The translations under genes were made by a program, and so were the position numbers. Shown here piece after piece: positions 29,236-38,387 of a stretch of 47,954 bases of DNA (position 1 is its first letter; each line of letters starts with the position of its first letter). Location: the NCBI RefSeq assembly GCF_003436275.1, contig NZ_QSOP01000019.1, forward strand, positions 1-47,954. The letters are read 5' to 3'. The notes under the pieces were generated by a model. It was not told where the DNA came from, made no database searches, and saw only the letters and a program-made list of their open reading frames with translations. The DNA is from Collinsella sp. TM09-10AT. GTDB taxonomy: Bacteria; Actinomycetota; Coriobacteriia; Coriobacteriales; Coriobacteriaceae.

Positions 29236-29940
29236 ATGCCCTATTACTATGGATATGGCTTTGGCATCGACCCGCTGTACCTGCTGGTTGTTCTTGTCTG
29301 CACGGTGCTTGGCCTTGCTGCGCAGAGCTATATCAATTCGACGTACAAGACGTGGTCCAAGGTTCGCTCGGACGGCGACACGGGTGCCACGGTCGCTCGC
29401 CGCATGCTCGACGCCAACGGTTGCAACGCCGTGGGTATCAAGGGCGTCGCCGGTGAGCTCACCGACCATTACAACCCGCAGGACAATAACCTGTATCTGT
29501 CGGATTCCAACCGTTCGGGCGGCTCGGTCGCAAGCGTTGCTGTCGCTTGTCACGAGGCAGGCCATGCCGCGCAGCGTCAAAGCGGCTATGCCATGATGAA
29601 GGTACGCACCGCCCTCGTGCCGGTCGTCAACTTTACCCAGAACACTTGGACCATCGTGCTGCTCATGGGCCTGTTTATGAACATCGCGGGACTCACGACC
29701 CTCGCACTGATCTTCTTCTCGTTTAGCGTGCTGTTCCAACTGGTTACGCTACCGGTCGAGATTGATGCTAGTCGGCGCGCCGTGGCGTATATTGAGCAGT
29801 CGGGTATGAGCTCCCAGCAGGTCAACGGTGCCAAGAAGGTGCTGACGGCCGCCGCGCTTACCTATGTGGCTGCGGCGCTCACCTCGATTATTCAGCTGCT
29901 CTATCTTATGGCTCGATACAACAGAAACTCCAACCGATAA
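29236..29940 (+). CDS. Membrane zinc metallopeptidase (YugP-like, Zn_peptidase_2)
   Basis: A 234-residue integral membrane protein. The zinc motif HEAGHAAQ lies near residue 102, between a first hydrophobic segment (YLLVVLVCTVLGLAA) and three later ones. LPVEIDASRRA near 174 is characteristic of the YugP family. Substrates are unknown; a membrane protein quality-control role is a guess. The start at 29236 follows GGAGGAA. Confidence 0.88.
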   Translation: MPYYYGYGFGIDPLYLLVVLVCTVLGLAAQSYINSTYKTWSKVRSDGDTGATVARRMLDANGCNAVGIKGVAGELTDHYNPQDNNLYLSDSNRSGGSVASVAVACHEAGHAAQRQSGYAMMKVRTALVPVVNFTQNTWTIVLLMGLFMNIAGLTTLALIFFSFSVLFQLVTLPVEIDASRRAVAYIEQSGMSSQQVNGAKKVLTAAALTYVAAALTSIIQLLYLMARYNRNSNR

Positions 29941-30055
29941 CAAATTGGGTCGCTGGGCGCCGCGGGGATTCGTGTCCTCGCGGCGCTGTACTATGTGTTG
30001 GACTTGAATTTGCGCAGGGCCGAAGCCCTTGTGCACGATGACGAAAGGAGGCTGC

Positions 30056-31507
30056 GTGGCAGGCTGGAATCTAACCGGCAATGCCGTTTCCGCCGAGTTC
30101 GACGGTTCGGACGAGCAGGAGCGTAAGGAGCTCAGCGTGAGCCAGGCGGTAGAGATCGCCGCCGGTGCGCTCGATGCCATTCCGCAGCTGAGTGTCCTGG
30201 GCGAGGTCACGGGTTTCCGTGGTCCCAATGCCCGAAGCGGCCACTGCTACTTCCAGATTAAAGACGACTCGGCCGCCGTCGACTGCATCATCTGGAAGGG
30301 CGCCTATCTCAAGCGTACCTTCGATCTGCGTGACGGCATGCAGGTGAGCTTTAAGGGCAGCTTCAATCTCTATAAGGCCACGGGCCGCATGAGCTTTGTC
30401 GCTCGCTCGTTTTCGCTGGCGGGGGAGGGTCTGCTGCGTCAACAGGTGGCGCAGTTGGCCGAAAAGCTACGCCGCGAGGGACTGATGGACGAGTCCCGCA
30501 AACGCCGCATCCCGGTGTTTTGCTCACGCGTGGCGGTCGTCACCTCGCTTTCCGGTGCGGTAATCGACGACGTCAAGCGTACGCTGCGCCGTCGCAACCC
30601 GCTCGTCGAGCTTGTCTGCGTGGGCGCCAAGGTTCAAGGCGAGGGTGCGCCGGCCGAGCTCATTGATGGCTTGCGCCGCGCCGCTTCCATTACGCCGGCG
30701 CCCGACTGTATTTTGCTGGTGCGCGGCGGCGGCTCCTTTGAGGACCTCATGACCTTTAATGACGAGGGGCTTGCCCGCGCGGTGGCGGCTTGTCCTGTGC
30801 CCGTGGTGACCGGCATTGGCCATGAGCCCGATACCTCGATTTGCGACATGGTGAGCGACCGACGCGCCTCCACGCCCACGGCGGCGGCAGAATCGGTGGC
30901 GCCGGCTATGACGGAGTTGGCCGATGTGCTCGAGGCGCGCCATCAGCGTCTGGGTGCCGCGATGGCATCGATGATTGGGTCGGCCCAGGTCGACCTGGAG
31001 ATGCTCGATCAGCGCGGTCGCCGTGCCTGGGATACCTATACGGCTCGCTTGGGTGATGCGCTCGATGCCGCTGCGTGTCGCCCGTGCCTCAACGACCCCA
31101 CATTTATGGTCGAGCGTCGCGAATCGGAGCTTGCACTGACTGCCGATCGCCTGTCGGGCGCCATAGTACGCTCGGTCGGGACATTCCGCTCCAACTTTGA
31201 GCGCTTGCCCGAGCGTCTGATTACAAGCACCTCGGGGCTCGATGGTAAGCGCCATGCGCTCACGCTTGCGAGTTCCCGCCTAGAGCATCAAGGGCGCACG
31301 ATGCTCAGCAAGCCAGCGTCCGACCTGAGCCGTGCGGCAGCGTCGCTCGATGCCCTGTCGCCGCTCAAAGTGCTTGCTCGCGGCTATTCCATCGCGTACA
31401 GCGATGATGGTGTGGCTACGAGTGCCAAGACCTTTAAGCCTGGCGACGCCATTCGCGTGCGCATGGCAGACGGCAACGTGGCAGCAACGGTCGATACGGT
31501 CGAGTAG
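30056..31507 (+). CDS. xseA: Exodeoxyribonuclease VII large subunit
   Basis: With XseB it degrades single-stranded DNA in both directions. The 483-residue protein has an N-terminal OB fold (LSVLGEVTGFRGP, HCYFQIKD), then the catalytic domain with VVTSLSGAVIDD, ILLVRGGGSFEDL and GIGHEPDTSICD, a helical part and the conserved tail LARGYSIAY. A GTG start at 30056 is chosen because AAAGGAGG lies 5 bases before it. xseB follows after 42 bases. Confidence 0.96.
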   Translation: MAGWNLTGNAVSAEFDGSDEQERKELSVSQAVEIAAGALDAIPQLSVLGEVTGFRGPNARSGHCYFQIKDDSAAVDCIIWKGAYLKRTFDLRDGMQVSFKGSFNLYKATGRMSFVARSFSLAGEGLLRQQVAQLAEKLRREGLMDESRKRRIPVFCSRVAVVTSLSGAVIDDVKRTLRRRNPLVELVCVGAKVQGEGAPAELIDGLRRAASITPAPDCILLVRGGGSFEDLMTFNDEGLARAVAACPVPVVTGIGHEPDTSICDMVSDRRASTPTAAAESVAPAMTELADVLEARHQRLGAAMASMIGSAQVDLEMLDQRGRRAWDTYTARLGDALDAAACRPCLNDPTFMVERRESELALTADRLSGAIVRSVGTFRSNFERLPERLITSTSGLDGKRHALTLASSRLEHQGRTMLSKPASDLSRAAASLDALSPLKVLARGYSIAYSDDGVATSAKTFKPGDAIRVRMADGNVAATVDTVE

Positions 31508-31549
31508 ACCGCGTTTCGCAGTGATAGACCCTTAGGAAAGGAAACAGAT

Positions 31550-31816
31550 ATGGCAGAGAAGACCCCGGTCGAGCAGCTTACGTACAAGCAGGCCTCGCAG
31601 GAGCTGGAGCTCATCATCCGCAGCCTGGAGTCGGGCGATATGGAGCTTGAGGAGTCGCTCGAGAGCTACACCCGCGGCGTCGAGCTCCTCAAAAGCCTGC
31701 GCACCCGCCTGTCCGATGCCGAGCAGAAGGTCTCGGTGCTCCTTAAGGACGTCGACGGCAACGATGTGCTCGCCGACGGCGAGGCCGCCAACACCGATGA
31801 TAACCTTTCGTTCTAA
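31550..31816 (+). CDS. xseB: Exodeoxyribonuclease VII small subunit
   Basis: An 88-residue helical protein with the typical LEESLESYTRGVELLKSLR stretch, which forms the helical hairpin that binds the XseA C-terminus. It follows xseA as usual. AGGAAAGG lies upstream of the ATG. The acidic tail is common in high-GC Gram-positives. Confidence 0.93.
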   Translation: MAEKTPVEQLTYKQASQELELIIRSLESGDMELEESLESYTRGVELLKSLRTRLSDAEQKVSVLLKDVDGNDVLADGEAANTDDNLSF

Positions 31817-31865
31817 GCATCTCGACCAAATATAATTACCTTGGTCTGTAAGAAAGGAACCAGCT

Positions 31866-32201
31866 ATGTGCGATTGCATCTTCTGTAAAATTGCCAACCA
31901 CGAGATCCCCTCGACCGTTGTCTATGAGGACGACCAGGTCATCGCCTTCGATGACCTCAACCCGCAGGCGCCGGTCCACACGCTCGTGATCCCTAAGAAG
32001 CACTACAGCGACATCGCCGACAACGTACCCGCCGAGACCATGGGCGCCATAGCTCACGCCATCCAGGAGGTCGCCAAGGCCAAGGGTCTGGAGGACGGTT
32101 TCCGCGTCATCTCCAACAAGGGCGTCAACGCCGGCCAGACTGTCATGCACTTCCACATGCACGTCCTCGGCGGCAAAAACCTGGGCGAGAACCTCATCTG
32201 A
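31866..32201 (+). CDS. HIT family protein (HinT-like)
   Basis: A 111-residue histidine-triad protein with the N-terminal CIFCKIANHEIPS (zinc-type cysteines), the VYEDDQVIAFDDLNPQAPVH block and the triad HFHMHVLGG near the C-terminus. HinT-type proteins hydrolyse nucleoside phosphoramidates and acyl-adenylates. It follows xseB by 49 bases and may share its transcript. AAGGAAC lies before the ATG. Confidence 0.93.
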   Translation: MCDCIFCKIANHEIPSTVVYEDDQVIAFDDLNPQAPVHTLVIPKKHYSDIADNVPAETMGAIAHAIQEVAKAKGLEDGFRVISNKGVNAGQTVMHFHMHVLGGKNLGENLI

Positions 32202-32242
32202 GGGCGCTTGGCCCGTCGACTTGGCTGCCTTTGGAGTAATCT

Positions 32243-33133
32243 ATGCAGCTTTCTCAACTCGAATACCTTCAAGCGGTAGCGAACTATGGCGGCGTGCGCA
32301 AAGCAGCTCGCGCCGTTCATGTGAGTCCGCAGGCCGTTTCGTCGGCAATCAAAAAGTTGGAATCTGAGTATCAGATTGTTTTGCTCGACCGATCGGCGGG
32401 GGAGGCTGTTTTGTCTCCGGCGGGCAGAGAATTTGCGCGTCGTGCGCGCGTGATCCTGGCACAAGTCGACGATCTCAAAAAGTACGTTCAATCGAGGGGC
32501 GGCGGCGTTTCGCCCGATGGCCACTTTCGTCTTTACGCCCCCTGCCTTCATGGGCGGGGGCGCCTTTTTGCCGAAAGCTGGTATGACTCGTTTGAACGCT
32601 CGCACCCTCAGATTCACCTTGATGTGTGGCATCAGCCAACGGCTACATGCTTTGAATCACTTGTGCTTGGCATTTCGGATGCGGCTATCTCATTCGAGGA
32701 ACCACGGGACAGCGTCCTTTCTTCAAAATATTTGGGTGAAAAGGAGCTCAAGGTTCTTTCATGCCCAGCGGGTCATCAATCTGTGGGCGCCATGACCATT
32801 CGCGAGTTACTGGGCGGCAGGCTCGCTGTTCCCATTAATTTGTCACCCTGTCTCAATGCAATCAATCAATGTCCCGAAGCCCAGCTCGTCAATTTTCGCT
32901 TCCGTGATGTTGAATACGGAAACAGGGCGCAGACTGAGTTTCTTCAAGCCGGGGGATTGATATTGAGTTTTTCTGGCTCTTCTCTCGCATCAGATGTATT
33001 GGAAGTGAGCGAGTGCTCCATTGAAGGTTCGCGTGATGTAACCTTGCCTATCTACTTTTGCTATCGGCAAAATTCCTGGACTGATCGACACCAGACGGTT
33101 TTTCTGCACCTATTGCGTCATCTTGCTTCGTGA
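32243..33133 (+). CDS. LysR family transcriptional regulator
   Basis: A 296-residue regulator. The N-terminal winged helix is clear (LEYLQAVANYGGVRKAARAV, VSPQAVSSAIKKLE, LDRSAGEAVLSPAGREF). The effector-binding domain (about 90-290) is diverged. Base composition is less GC-rich than in the genes around it. The MFS gene follows 119 bases later in the same direction and is the likely target. LysR genes are usually divergent from their target, so the arrangement is unusual. Ligand unknown. Confidence 0.85.
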   Translation: MQLSQLEYLQAVANYGGVRKAARAVHVSPQAVSSAIKKLESEYQIVLLDRSAGEAVLSPAGREFARRARVILAQVDDLKKYVQSRGGGVSPDGHFRLYAPCLHGRGRLFAESWYDSFERSHPQIHLDVWHQPTATCFESLVLGISDAAISFEEPRDSVLSSKYLGEKELKVLSCPAGHQSVGAMTIRELLGGRLAVPINLSPCLNAINQCPEAQLVNFRFRDVEYGNRAQTEFLQAGGLILSFSGSSLASDVLEVSECSIEGSRDVTLPIYFCYRQNSWTDRHQTVFLHLLRHLAS

Positions 33134-33252
33134 GATTAATTGGCTTCGAGGCATCAAGTGATTATTGACGCCTTGTAACACATAGCTGACAGCTTTGCCC
33201 TCATGCTTTTCCAAGATTCCGATTTAGATTGCTGACTCTTGGAGGGCGGAGC

Positions 33253-34413
33253 ATGAAAAACCGTACGGTTTTGCTTTATATGACGTTCGTTTTTCTGTCG
33301 AACTTCAGCACCATCTTGTTTTTTCTAACTGTCTACCTTGAGTTCGTCGGATTCTCGATGGTGGCGATTTCTAGCATGATGATTGCATACCAAGTGAGCA
33401 AGTTCATCCTTGAAGTTCCCACTGGCTATATTGCTGATAGGTTTGGACGAAAGACAAGCGGTCTCGTTGGCGTCGCAGGAATGCTTGGATACTACGCCGC
33501 CCTGCTTCTCGTCCGTTCTCCCCTGCTTTTAATCGGTGCGTTCGCTCTTAAAGGTTTTGCCGTTGCATGTGTGAGCGGATCCATAGAAGCGATTTTCATT
33601 GACAGCGTCTCTCAGGACCAGCTCGTAAGACTTAATGTCGTTGAGCGATTTGTTTTCTATGCCTCTTATGCCATCTCCGCTTGCGTGGGCGGTTTCATTT
33701 CGTCCGTCGGTGCATATCTCATTGGTCTTTCGGCAGATATCATCGCAATGGTGTTGACGTTGGTTGTCGTTGTCTGCATTCCTGAGATGCGAAGAGGGGG
33801 CACTGCGACGACACCTGAACATGGGATTAGCCCGAAGATGATCGGTGCCGCTATTGCGGGTAATGGCATTCTTCGTTCAGCGTTCATCATGGACTGTTCT
33901 CAGGCATTTGCTTTTGTCGCCCTGGAAGACTTTTTCTCACTGCTGCTTGCGGGTCGCGGAATGAATGCCGTCGCTTCGGGTGTGACCATTGCGGTTCAGC
34001 TCCTTGCCTCGGCCTCCATGGGACTTATTGTGCCCTGTGCGATTGCTCATGTCGACAAGGGCCGCTTTGCGCGTATTTGCGGCATCGTGCGTCTTTTCCT
34101 GACAGCTCTGTTTTTGATTCCCTTAACTCCGGTTTATTTGCTGCCCGTGTTCTATGTGCTGCAGACGGTCGCGTACTCGTTATTTGCTCCAATTAAATAC
34201 TCAATTTTTCAAAAAGCAGCCGATCCTTCGATGCGCTGTTCACTGATTTCGGTTCAAAGCCAGATGGTGGCGGTGGGTGCCATCCTTTTCTATCTGTTCA
34301 ACGCTGCGTTGAGCGGCATCGCGGGCATTCGAGTCATATTGCTTGTCGCGCTCGGGATTTCTTCCCTTGTGTATATCCCCGCGTTATTTCGTCTTACAAG
34401 CCAGAGGACATGA
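33253..34413 (+). CDS. MFS transporter
   Basis: A 386-residue membrane protein with about 12 hydrophobic segments. The MFS loop 2-3 signature appears as TGYIADRFGRKTSG near residue 57, and the first half resembles drug/metabolite exporters. The ATG at 33253 is preceded by GGAGGGCGGAG. Composition is more AT-rich than the flanking acetate kinase genes, as for the LysR gene, so both may have been acquired together. Substrate unknown. Confidence 0.85.
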   Translation: MKNRTVLLYMTFVFLSNFSTILFFLTVYLEFVGFSMVAISSMMIAYQVSKFILEVPTGYIADRFGRKTSGLVGVAGMLGYYAALLLVRSPLLLIGAFALKGFAVACVSGSIEAIFIDSVSQDQLVRLNVVERFVFYASYAISACVGGFISSVGAYLIGLSADIIAMVLTLVVVVCIPEMRRGGTATTPEHGISPKMIGAAIAGNGILRSAFIMDCSQAFAFVALEDFFSLLLAGRGMNAVASGVTIAVQLLASASMGLIVPCAIAHVDKGRFARICGIVRLFLTALFLIPLTPVYLLPVFYVLQTVAYSLFAPIKYSIFQKAADPSMRCSLISVQSQMVAVGAILFYLFNAALSGIAGIRVILLVALGISSLVYIPALFRLTSQRT

Positions 34414-34446
34414 GTATTTAGGCACCGATAACTTATATATCAACGC

Positions 34447-34480
34447 AATAAACCCGAGCGCGAGGGCGTTTGGGTTTATT
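34447..34480 (+). terminator. Terminator after the MFS gene
   Basis: AATAAACCC and GGGTTTATT close a hairpin with an inner GCGC/GCGT stem. It lies between the MFS gene and the first acetate kinase gene. Confidence 0.65.
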
Positions 34481-34533
34481 ATTGAAGCGTATGTAACCTG
34501 GCGGCGCCACACCGCCTGTTAGTAGGGAGACAC

Positions 34534-35712
34534 ATGAACGTTCTGGTCGTCAACGCAGGATCTTCGACCCTTAAGTATCAGGTCATCGATACCAAGTCCC
34601 ATAAGGTGTCCGCAAAGGGCTCCTGCGAGCGCGTCTGCTTTACCGGCGGCACTTTCACCCATGCTGCCAACGGCTCCAAGAAGGTGACCGAGAACATCGA
34701 GTTCCCCGACCACAAGGTCGCCATCGAGGTTGTCCTGAAGGACCTCGAGGCCAACGGCGTCAAGATTGAGGGCATCGGCCACCGTATCGTTCAGGGCGGT
34801 TGGTACTTTGGCGATTCCTCCCTCGTCGACGAGGATGTCCTCGCCAAGATCCGCGAGGTCGCTCCGCTCGCCCCGCTGCACAATAACCCCGAGGCCAACG
34901 TTATCGAGTACTGCCTGGAGCAGTATCCCGACCTGCCCAACGTCACGGTTTACGACACCGCTTTCCACTTCAACATGCCCGAGGTCGCCAAGACTTACGC
35001 CCTGCCCAAGGACGTCTGCGACAAGCTGCACATCCGTAAGTACGGCGCCCACGGCACCAGCTACCGTTACATCTCCAAGAAGGTCGCCGAGATGACCAAC
35101 GGCGAGGCCCGCAAGGTCGTCGTGTGCCACATCGGTTCCGGTGCCTCCCTGTGCGCCATCGAGGACGGCAAGTGCATGGACACCACCATGGGCTTGACGC
35201 CGCTCGACGGCGTTATGATGGGCACCCGCTGCGGCTCCATCGACCCGGCTACCGTGTGCTACCTGCAGCGCGAGGGCGGCTACACCTTCGACGAGGTCGA
35301 CGAGATGATGAACAAGAAGTCCGGCCTTTTGGCTGTGACCGGCGGCAAGACCAACGACTGCCGCAATGTCGAGGAGCTCGCCGCCGCCGGTGACCCCGAG
35401 GCCCAGCTCGCCTTCGATATGTTCGTCTACAAGATTGCCGCCAAGGCCGCCGAGATGGCCACCTCCATGTGCGGCATGGACACCCTGGTCTTTACCGCCG
35501 GCATCGGCGAGCACGCTCCGGCCGTCCGCGCTGGCGTGGCCGACCGTCTGGCCTTTATGGGCGTCAAGATGGACCATGCCCGCAACGCTCTGCGCGGCGA
35601 CGGCGCTTGGTGCCTGTCCGCCAAGGATTCCAAGGTCAAGATCTTCGTCATCCCTACGGACGAGGAGTTCATGATCGCTTCCGACGTCGAGCGCATCGTC
35701 AACGGCAAGTAA
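34534..35712 (+). CDS. ackA: Acetate kinase, divergent copy 1
   Basis: A 392-residue acetate kinase-fold enzyme that makes ATP and acetate from acetyl phosphate. It begins NVLVVNAGSS and has GIGHRIVQGG, YDTAFH and the DTTMGLTPLDG block. Three usual positions differ from the second copy and from the family: HGTSYRY (usually HGTSHxY), HIGSGAS (usually HLGNG) and GIGEH (usually GIGEN). These lie in nucleotide/phosphate-binding motifs, so substrate or kinetics may differ (propionate or butyrate are candidates). Codon bias is extreme, which suggests high expression. TAGGGAG lies before the ATG. Confidence 0.88.
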   Translation: MNVLVVNAGSSTLKYQVIDTKSHKVSAKGSCERVCFTGGTFTHAANGSKKVTENIEFPDHKVAIEVVLKDLEANGVKIEGIGHRIVQGGWYFGDSSLVDEDVLAKIREVAPLAPLHNNPEANVIEYCLEQYPDLPNVTVYDTAFHFNMPEVAKTYALPKDVCDKLHIRKYGAHGTSYRYISKKVAEMTNGEARKVVVCHIGSGASLCAIEDGKCMDTTMGLTPLDGVMMGTRCGSIDPATVCYLQREGGYTFDEVDEMMNKKSGLLAVTGGKTNDCRNVEELAAAGDPEAQLAFDMFVYKIAAKAAEMATSMCGMDTLVFTAGIGEHAPAVRAGVADRLAFMGVKMDHARNALRGDGAWCLSAKDSKVKIFVIPTDEEFMIASDVERIVNGK

Positions 35713-35723
35713 TTGCAAGAGGG

Positions 35724-35759
35724 GAGGGGCTGGACGACCGAGCGCCGTTCAGCCCCTCT
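35724..35759 (+). terminator. Terminator after the first acetate kinase gene
   Basis: GAGGGGCTG pairs with CAGCCCCTC, and inner bases extend the stem. TTCT follows. It suggests the two kinase genes are separate transcripts. Confidence 0.7.
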
Positions 35760-35792
35760 TCTGTCTCGTTGAGCGATATGCCTGATAGCTAT

Positions 35793-35809
35793 TTATCAAG
35801 TTGTGATAA
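35793..35809 (+). promoter_or_regulatory. Inverted repeat TTATCA-N5-TGATAA upstream of the second acetate kinase
   Basis: TTATCAAGTTGTGATAA is a 6-5-6 inverted repeat in the AT-rich promoter region, 67 bases before the start codon. It may be an operator. No regulator is assigned. Confidence 0.4.
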
Positions 35810-35875
35810 CTTCTTATTAACATGCGGCCGCCTTAAGGGGTCTGCGCCGACCGTATCGCACTGCAAAGGAGTCTC

Positions 35876-37054
35876 ATGAACGTACTTGTTGTCAACGCCG
35901 GCAGCTCGAGCCTTAAATATCAGCTTTTGGATACCGATACCCGCGAGGTTTTCGCCAAGGGCAACTGCGAGCGTATCGGCTCGGACATGGGCATCTTTGG
36001 CCACTCCGAGAACGGTGGTGCCAAGCAGACCGAGGAGATTCCTTTTCCCGATCATCGCTGCGCCATTGCGCGCGTGCTCGAGGAGCTCGAGAAGACCGAC
36101 TTTACGATCGATGGCATCGGCCACCGTATCGTTCAGGGTGGCTGGCACTTCGATGATTCCGCGGTCGTCGACGATGAGGTCATGGCTAAGATCCTCGAGG
36201 TTGCTCCGCTCGCCCCGCTGCACAATTACGGCGAGGCCGCGGCAATCGAATATTGCCGCGAGAAGTATCCGGAGCTGCCCAACGTGGCCGTCTTCGACAC
36301 CTCGTTCCACATGACCATGCCCGAGGTTGCCTACACCTACGCACTGCCCAAGGACGTGTGCGACAAGTACCACGTGCGCAAGTACGGTGCCCACGGCACG
36401 AGTCACCGCTATGAGTGGATGATGGCCAAGGAGATCCTGGGCTCGCGCTGCCACCGCCTGCTCTCGTGCCATTTGGGCAACGGCGCCTCGCTTGCCGCCA
36501 TCGAGGACGGTGTATGCCGCGATACCACGATGGGCCTCACGCCGCTCGACGGCCTGATGATGGGCACCCGTTGTGGTTCCATTGACCCGGCTACCGTGTG
36601 CTACCTGCAGCGCGAGGGCGGCTACAGCTACCAGGAAGTCGATGACATGATGAACAAGCAGTCTGGTCTGCTTGCCATCTCGGGCATCTCCAACGACGCC
36701 CGTGACATCCGTACGCGCGCCTCCGAGGGCGACGAGCGCTGCCTGCTCGCCTTCGATATGTTCGCCTACAAGGCCATGCAGCAGGCCGGCTCCATGATCG
36801 CTTCCATGGCGGGCGTGGACACCATTACCTTTACCGCCGGCATCGGCGAGAATGACTGGTCGATCCGCAAGGCCTTCTGCGACTGCTTCGAGTGGCTGGG
36901 CGTGCGCATCGACAACAACAAGAACCGCGAGGCCGTGGGCAACGGTCCGCAGGTCATCAGCGCCGCCGGTTCCGCCGTCACGGTCATGGTCATCCCCACC
37001 GACGAGGAATACATGATCGCCCACGACGTCGAGCGTCTGACCGCGAATAACTAG
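35876..37054 (+). CDS. ackA: Acetate kinase, canonical copy 2
   Basis: Another 392-residue acetate kinase in tandem with the first and clearly paralogous along the whole length. It keeps the canonical motifs: HGTSHRY, CHLGNGAS, DTTMGLTPLDG and FTAGIGEN. With the convergent pta gene it forms the acetyl-CoA to acetate ATP-yielding route. AAGGAG lies before the ATG. A strong terminator follows. It has its own promoter region of about 115 bases. Confidence 0.95.
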   Translation: MNVLVVNAGSSSLKYQLLDTDTREVFAKGNCERIGSDMGIFGHSENGGAKQTEEIPFPDHRCAIARVLEELEKTDFTIDGIGHRIVQGGWHFDDSAVVDDEVMAKILEVAPLAPLHNYGEAAAIEYCREKYPELPNVAVFDTSFHMTMPEVAYTYALPKDVCDKYHVRKYGAHGTSHRYEWMMAKEILGSRCHRLLSCHLGNGASLAAIEDGVCRDTTMGLTPLDGLMMGTRCGSIDPATVCYLQREGGYSYQEVDDMMNKQSGLLAISGISNDARDIRTRASEGDERCLLAFDMFAYKAMQQAGSMIASMAGVDTITFTAGIGENDWSIRKAFCDCFEWLGVRIDNNKNREAVGNGPQVISAAGSAVTVMVIPTDEEYMIAHDVERLTANN

Positions 37055-37076
37055 TGCGTTCGCTTGCGATTGAACG

Positions 37077-37112
37077 AAAGGCCTCCTGAGCAGCAGCTCA
37101 GGAGGCCTTTTT
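37077..37112 (+). terminator. Terminator after the second acetate kinase gene
   Basis: AAAGGCCTCCTGAG and CTCAGGAGGCCTTT are perfect arms around CAGCAG, followed by T residues. Confidence 0.92.
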
Positions 37113-37260
37113 GCTAGCAGGCGGAAATTCCAGTCCCAAAGTGATCATCACCAGTAACGTCTGCGCTCCCAGCAACGACACCCATCCATTCAGATCCTCA
37201 GCCCCAGCTCGTAGCCAAGCCGCCGTCCACTCCAGATGCTCTGAATGCTTCGTAGCAGTA

Positions 37261-37391
37261 GAAGGCCGTACGGGCTAACCCCTGAAAACATTCCGCAGAC
37301 CAGAAACGCCCCCGTTCGTAGCTCCGAAGGAGCAGAACGGGGGCGTTTCATTGGTCGAGGACGTTTTCAGGGGTTAGCCCGTACGGCCTTC
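37261..37391. repeat. 131-base nested perfect palindrome between ackA and pta
   Basis: Arms of 29 bases (37261-37289 and 37363-37391, beginning GAAGGCCGTACGG) pair perfectly. Inside, GAAACGCCCCCGTTC pairs with GAACGGGGGCGTTTC. The whole can fold into one long hairpin. The inner part can serve as terminator for pta. The stretch 37113-37260 holds no recognised gene. Confidence 0.8.
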
Positions 37392-37406
37392 GGGCGAGTG
37401 CGTCCG

Positions 37407-38387
37407 CTACTCAGCCATCTGAGCCTGGACGGCGGTGATGGCTACGACACCCACGATGTCGTCGGCAGAGCAGCCGCGCGAAAGGTCGTTAACCGGCTTG
37501 GCGATGCCCTGCAGGATGGGGCCGTAAGCGTCGGCGCCGGCGAAGCGCTGGACCAGCTTGTAGCCGATGTTGCCGGCCTCGAGATCGGGGAACACAAGCA
37601 CGTTGGCCTTGCCGGCAACGGAGGAGCCGGGGGCCTTGAGCTGGGCGACGGTGGGAACGATGGCGGCGTCGAGCTGCAGGTCGCCATCGATGGCGAGCTC
37701 GGGAGCCTTCTCCTTGCAGAACTTAACGGCCTCCTGGACCTTCTTGGCGACCTCGCCGCCGGCGGAGCCCATGGTGGAGTAGGAGAGCATGGCCACGTGC
37801 GGCTCGACGCTGCCCATAAAGGTGGACCAGGAGTGAGCGGAGGCGATGGCGATCTCGGATAGCTCGTCGGAGGACGGGTTGATGTTGAGGCCGCAGTCGG
37901 CGAAGATTAGCGTACCGTCGGTGCCGAACTGCGGGGTGTCGGTGCACATCACGAAGAAGGCCGAGACCAGCTTGGTACCCGGGGCGGTCTTAAGGATCTG
38001 CAGCGCGGGGCGCAGGGTGTCGGCGGTGGAGTGGCAGGCGCCGGAGACCAGGCCGTCGGCGTCACCCATCTTGACCATCATGGTGCCAAAGTAGGTGGCG
38101 TCCATCACCTGGGCGCGAGCCTGCTCGATGGTGACGCCCTTCTTGGCGCGGAGCTCGGCAAACTTCTGCGCGTACTCCTCGTGCTTCTCGGCATTGCGCG
38201 GATCGATGACGGTGGCGCCGGGAACGTTGATCTCGTCGGGGTTGCCCAGGATGACGAGTTTTGCCAGGCCCTCCTCGATGATCTTGGTGGCCGCGACGAT
38301 GGTGCGCGGATCCTCGCCCTCGGGCAGGACGATCGTCTTAAGGTCGGCCTTGGCGGCAGACTTCATACGGTTAAGGAAATCGCTCAT
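37407..38387 (-). CDS. pta: Phosphate acetyltransferase
   Basis: Converts acetyl-CoA and phosphate to acetyl phosphate. The 326-residue protein is the short form, without the N-terminal regulatory domain of enteric Pta. Motifs: IVLPEGEDPRT at the start, GACHSTADTLRPALQ, DCGLNINPSS, and the ending RGCSADDIVGVVAITAVQ, typical of the PTA_PTB family. It converges on the two acetate kinase genes and is separated from them by the nested palindrome. AAGGAG lies before the ATG. Confidence 0.95.
   Translation of the reverse strand: MSDFLNRMKSAAKADLKTIVLPEGEDPRTIVAATKIIEEGLAKLVILGNPDEINVPGATVIDPRNAEKHEEYAQKFAELRAKKGVTIEQARAQVMDATYFGTMMVKMGDADGLVSGACHSTADTLRPALQILKTAPGTKLVSAFFVMCTDTPQFGTDGTLIFADCGLNINPSSDELSEIAIASAHSWSTFMGSVEPHVAMLSYSTMGSAGGEVAKKVQEAVKFCKEKAPELAIDGDLQLDAAIVPTVAQLKAPGSSVAGKANVLVFPDLEAGNIGYKLVQRFAGADAYGPILQGIAKPVNDLSRGCSADDIVGVVAITAVQAQMAE

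Noticed and set aside
34519..35718. 399-codon open frame antisense to the first acetate kinase gene
   Set aside because: It mirrors the coding strand, has low-complexity Val/Leu/Gly/Asp composition and no ribosome-binding site. High-GC codon bias in the real gene explains it. The same holds for the long antisense frames opposite the second acetate kinase, glf, the glycosyltransferase and the ATP-grasp/racemase genes.
37113..37260. Open minus-strand frames in the ackA-pta gap
   Set aside because: They are free of stops for about 50 codons and look faintly protein-like, but there is no start or ribosome-binding site and no family was recognised.
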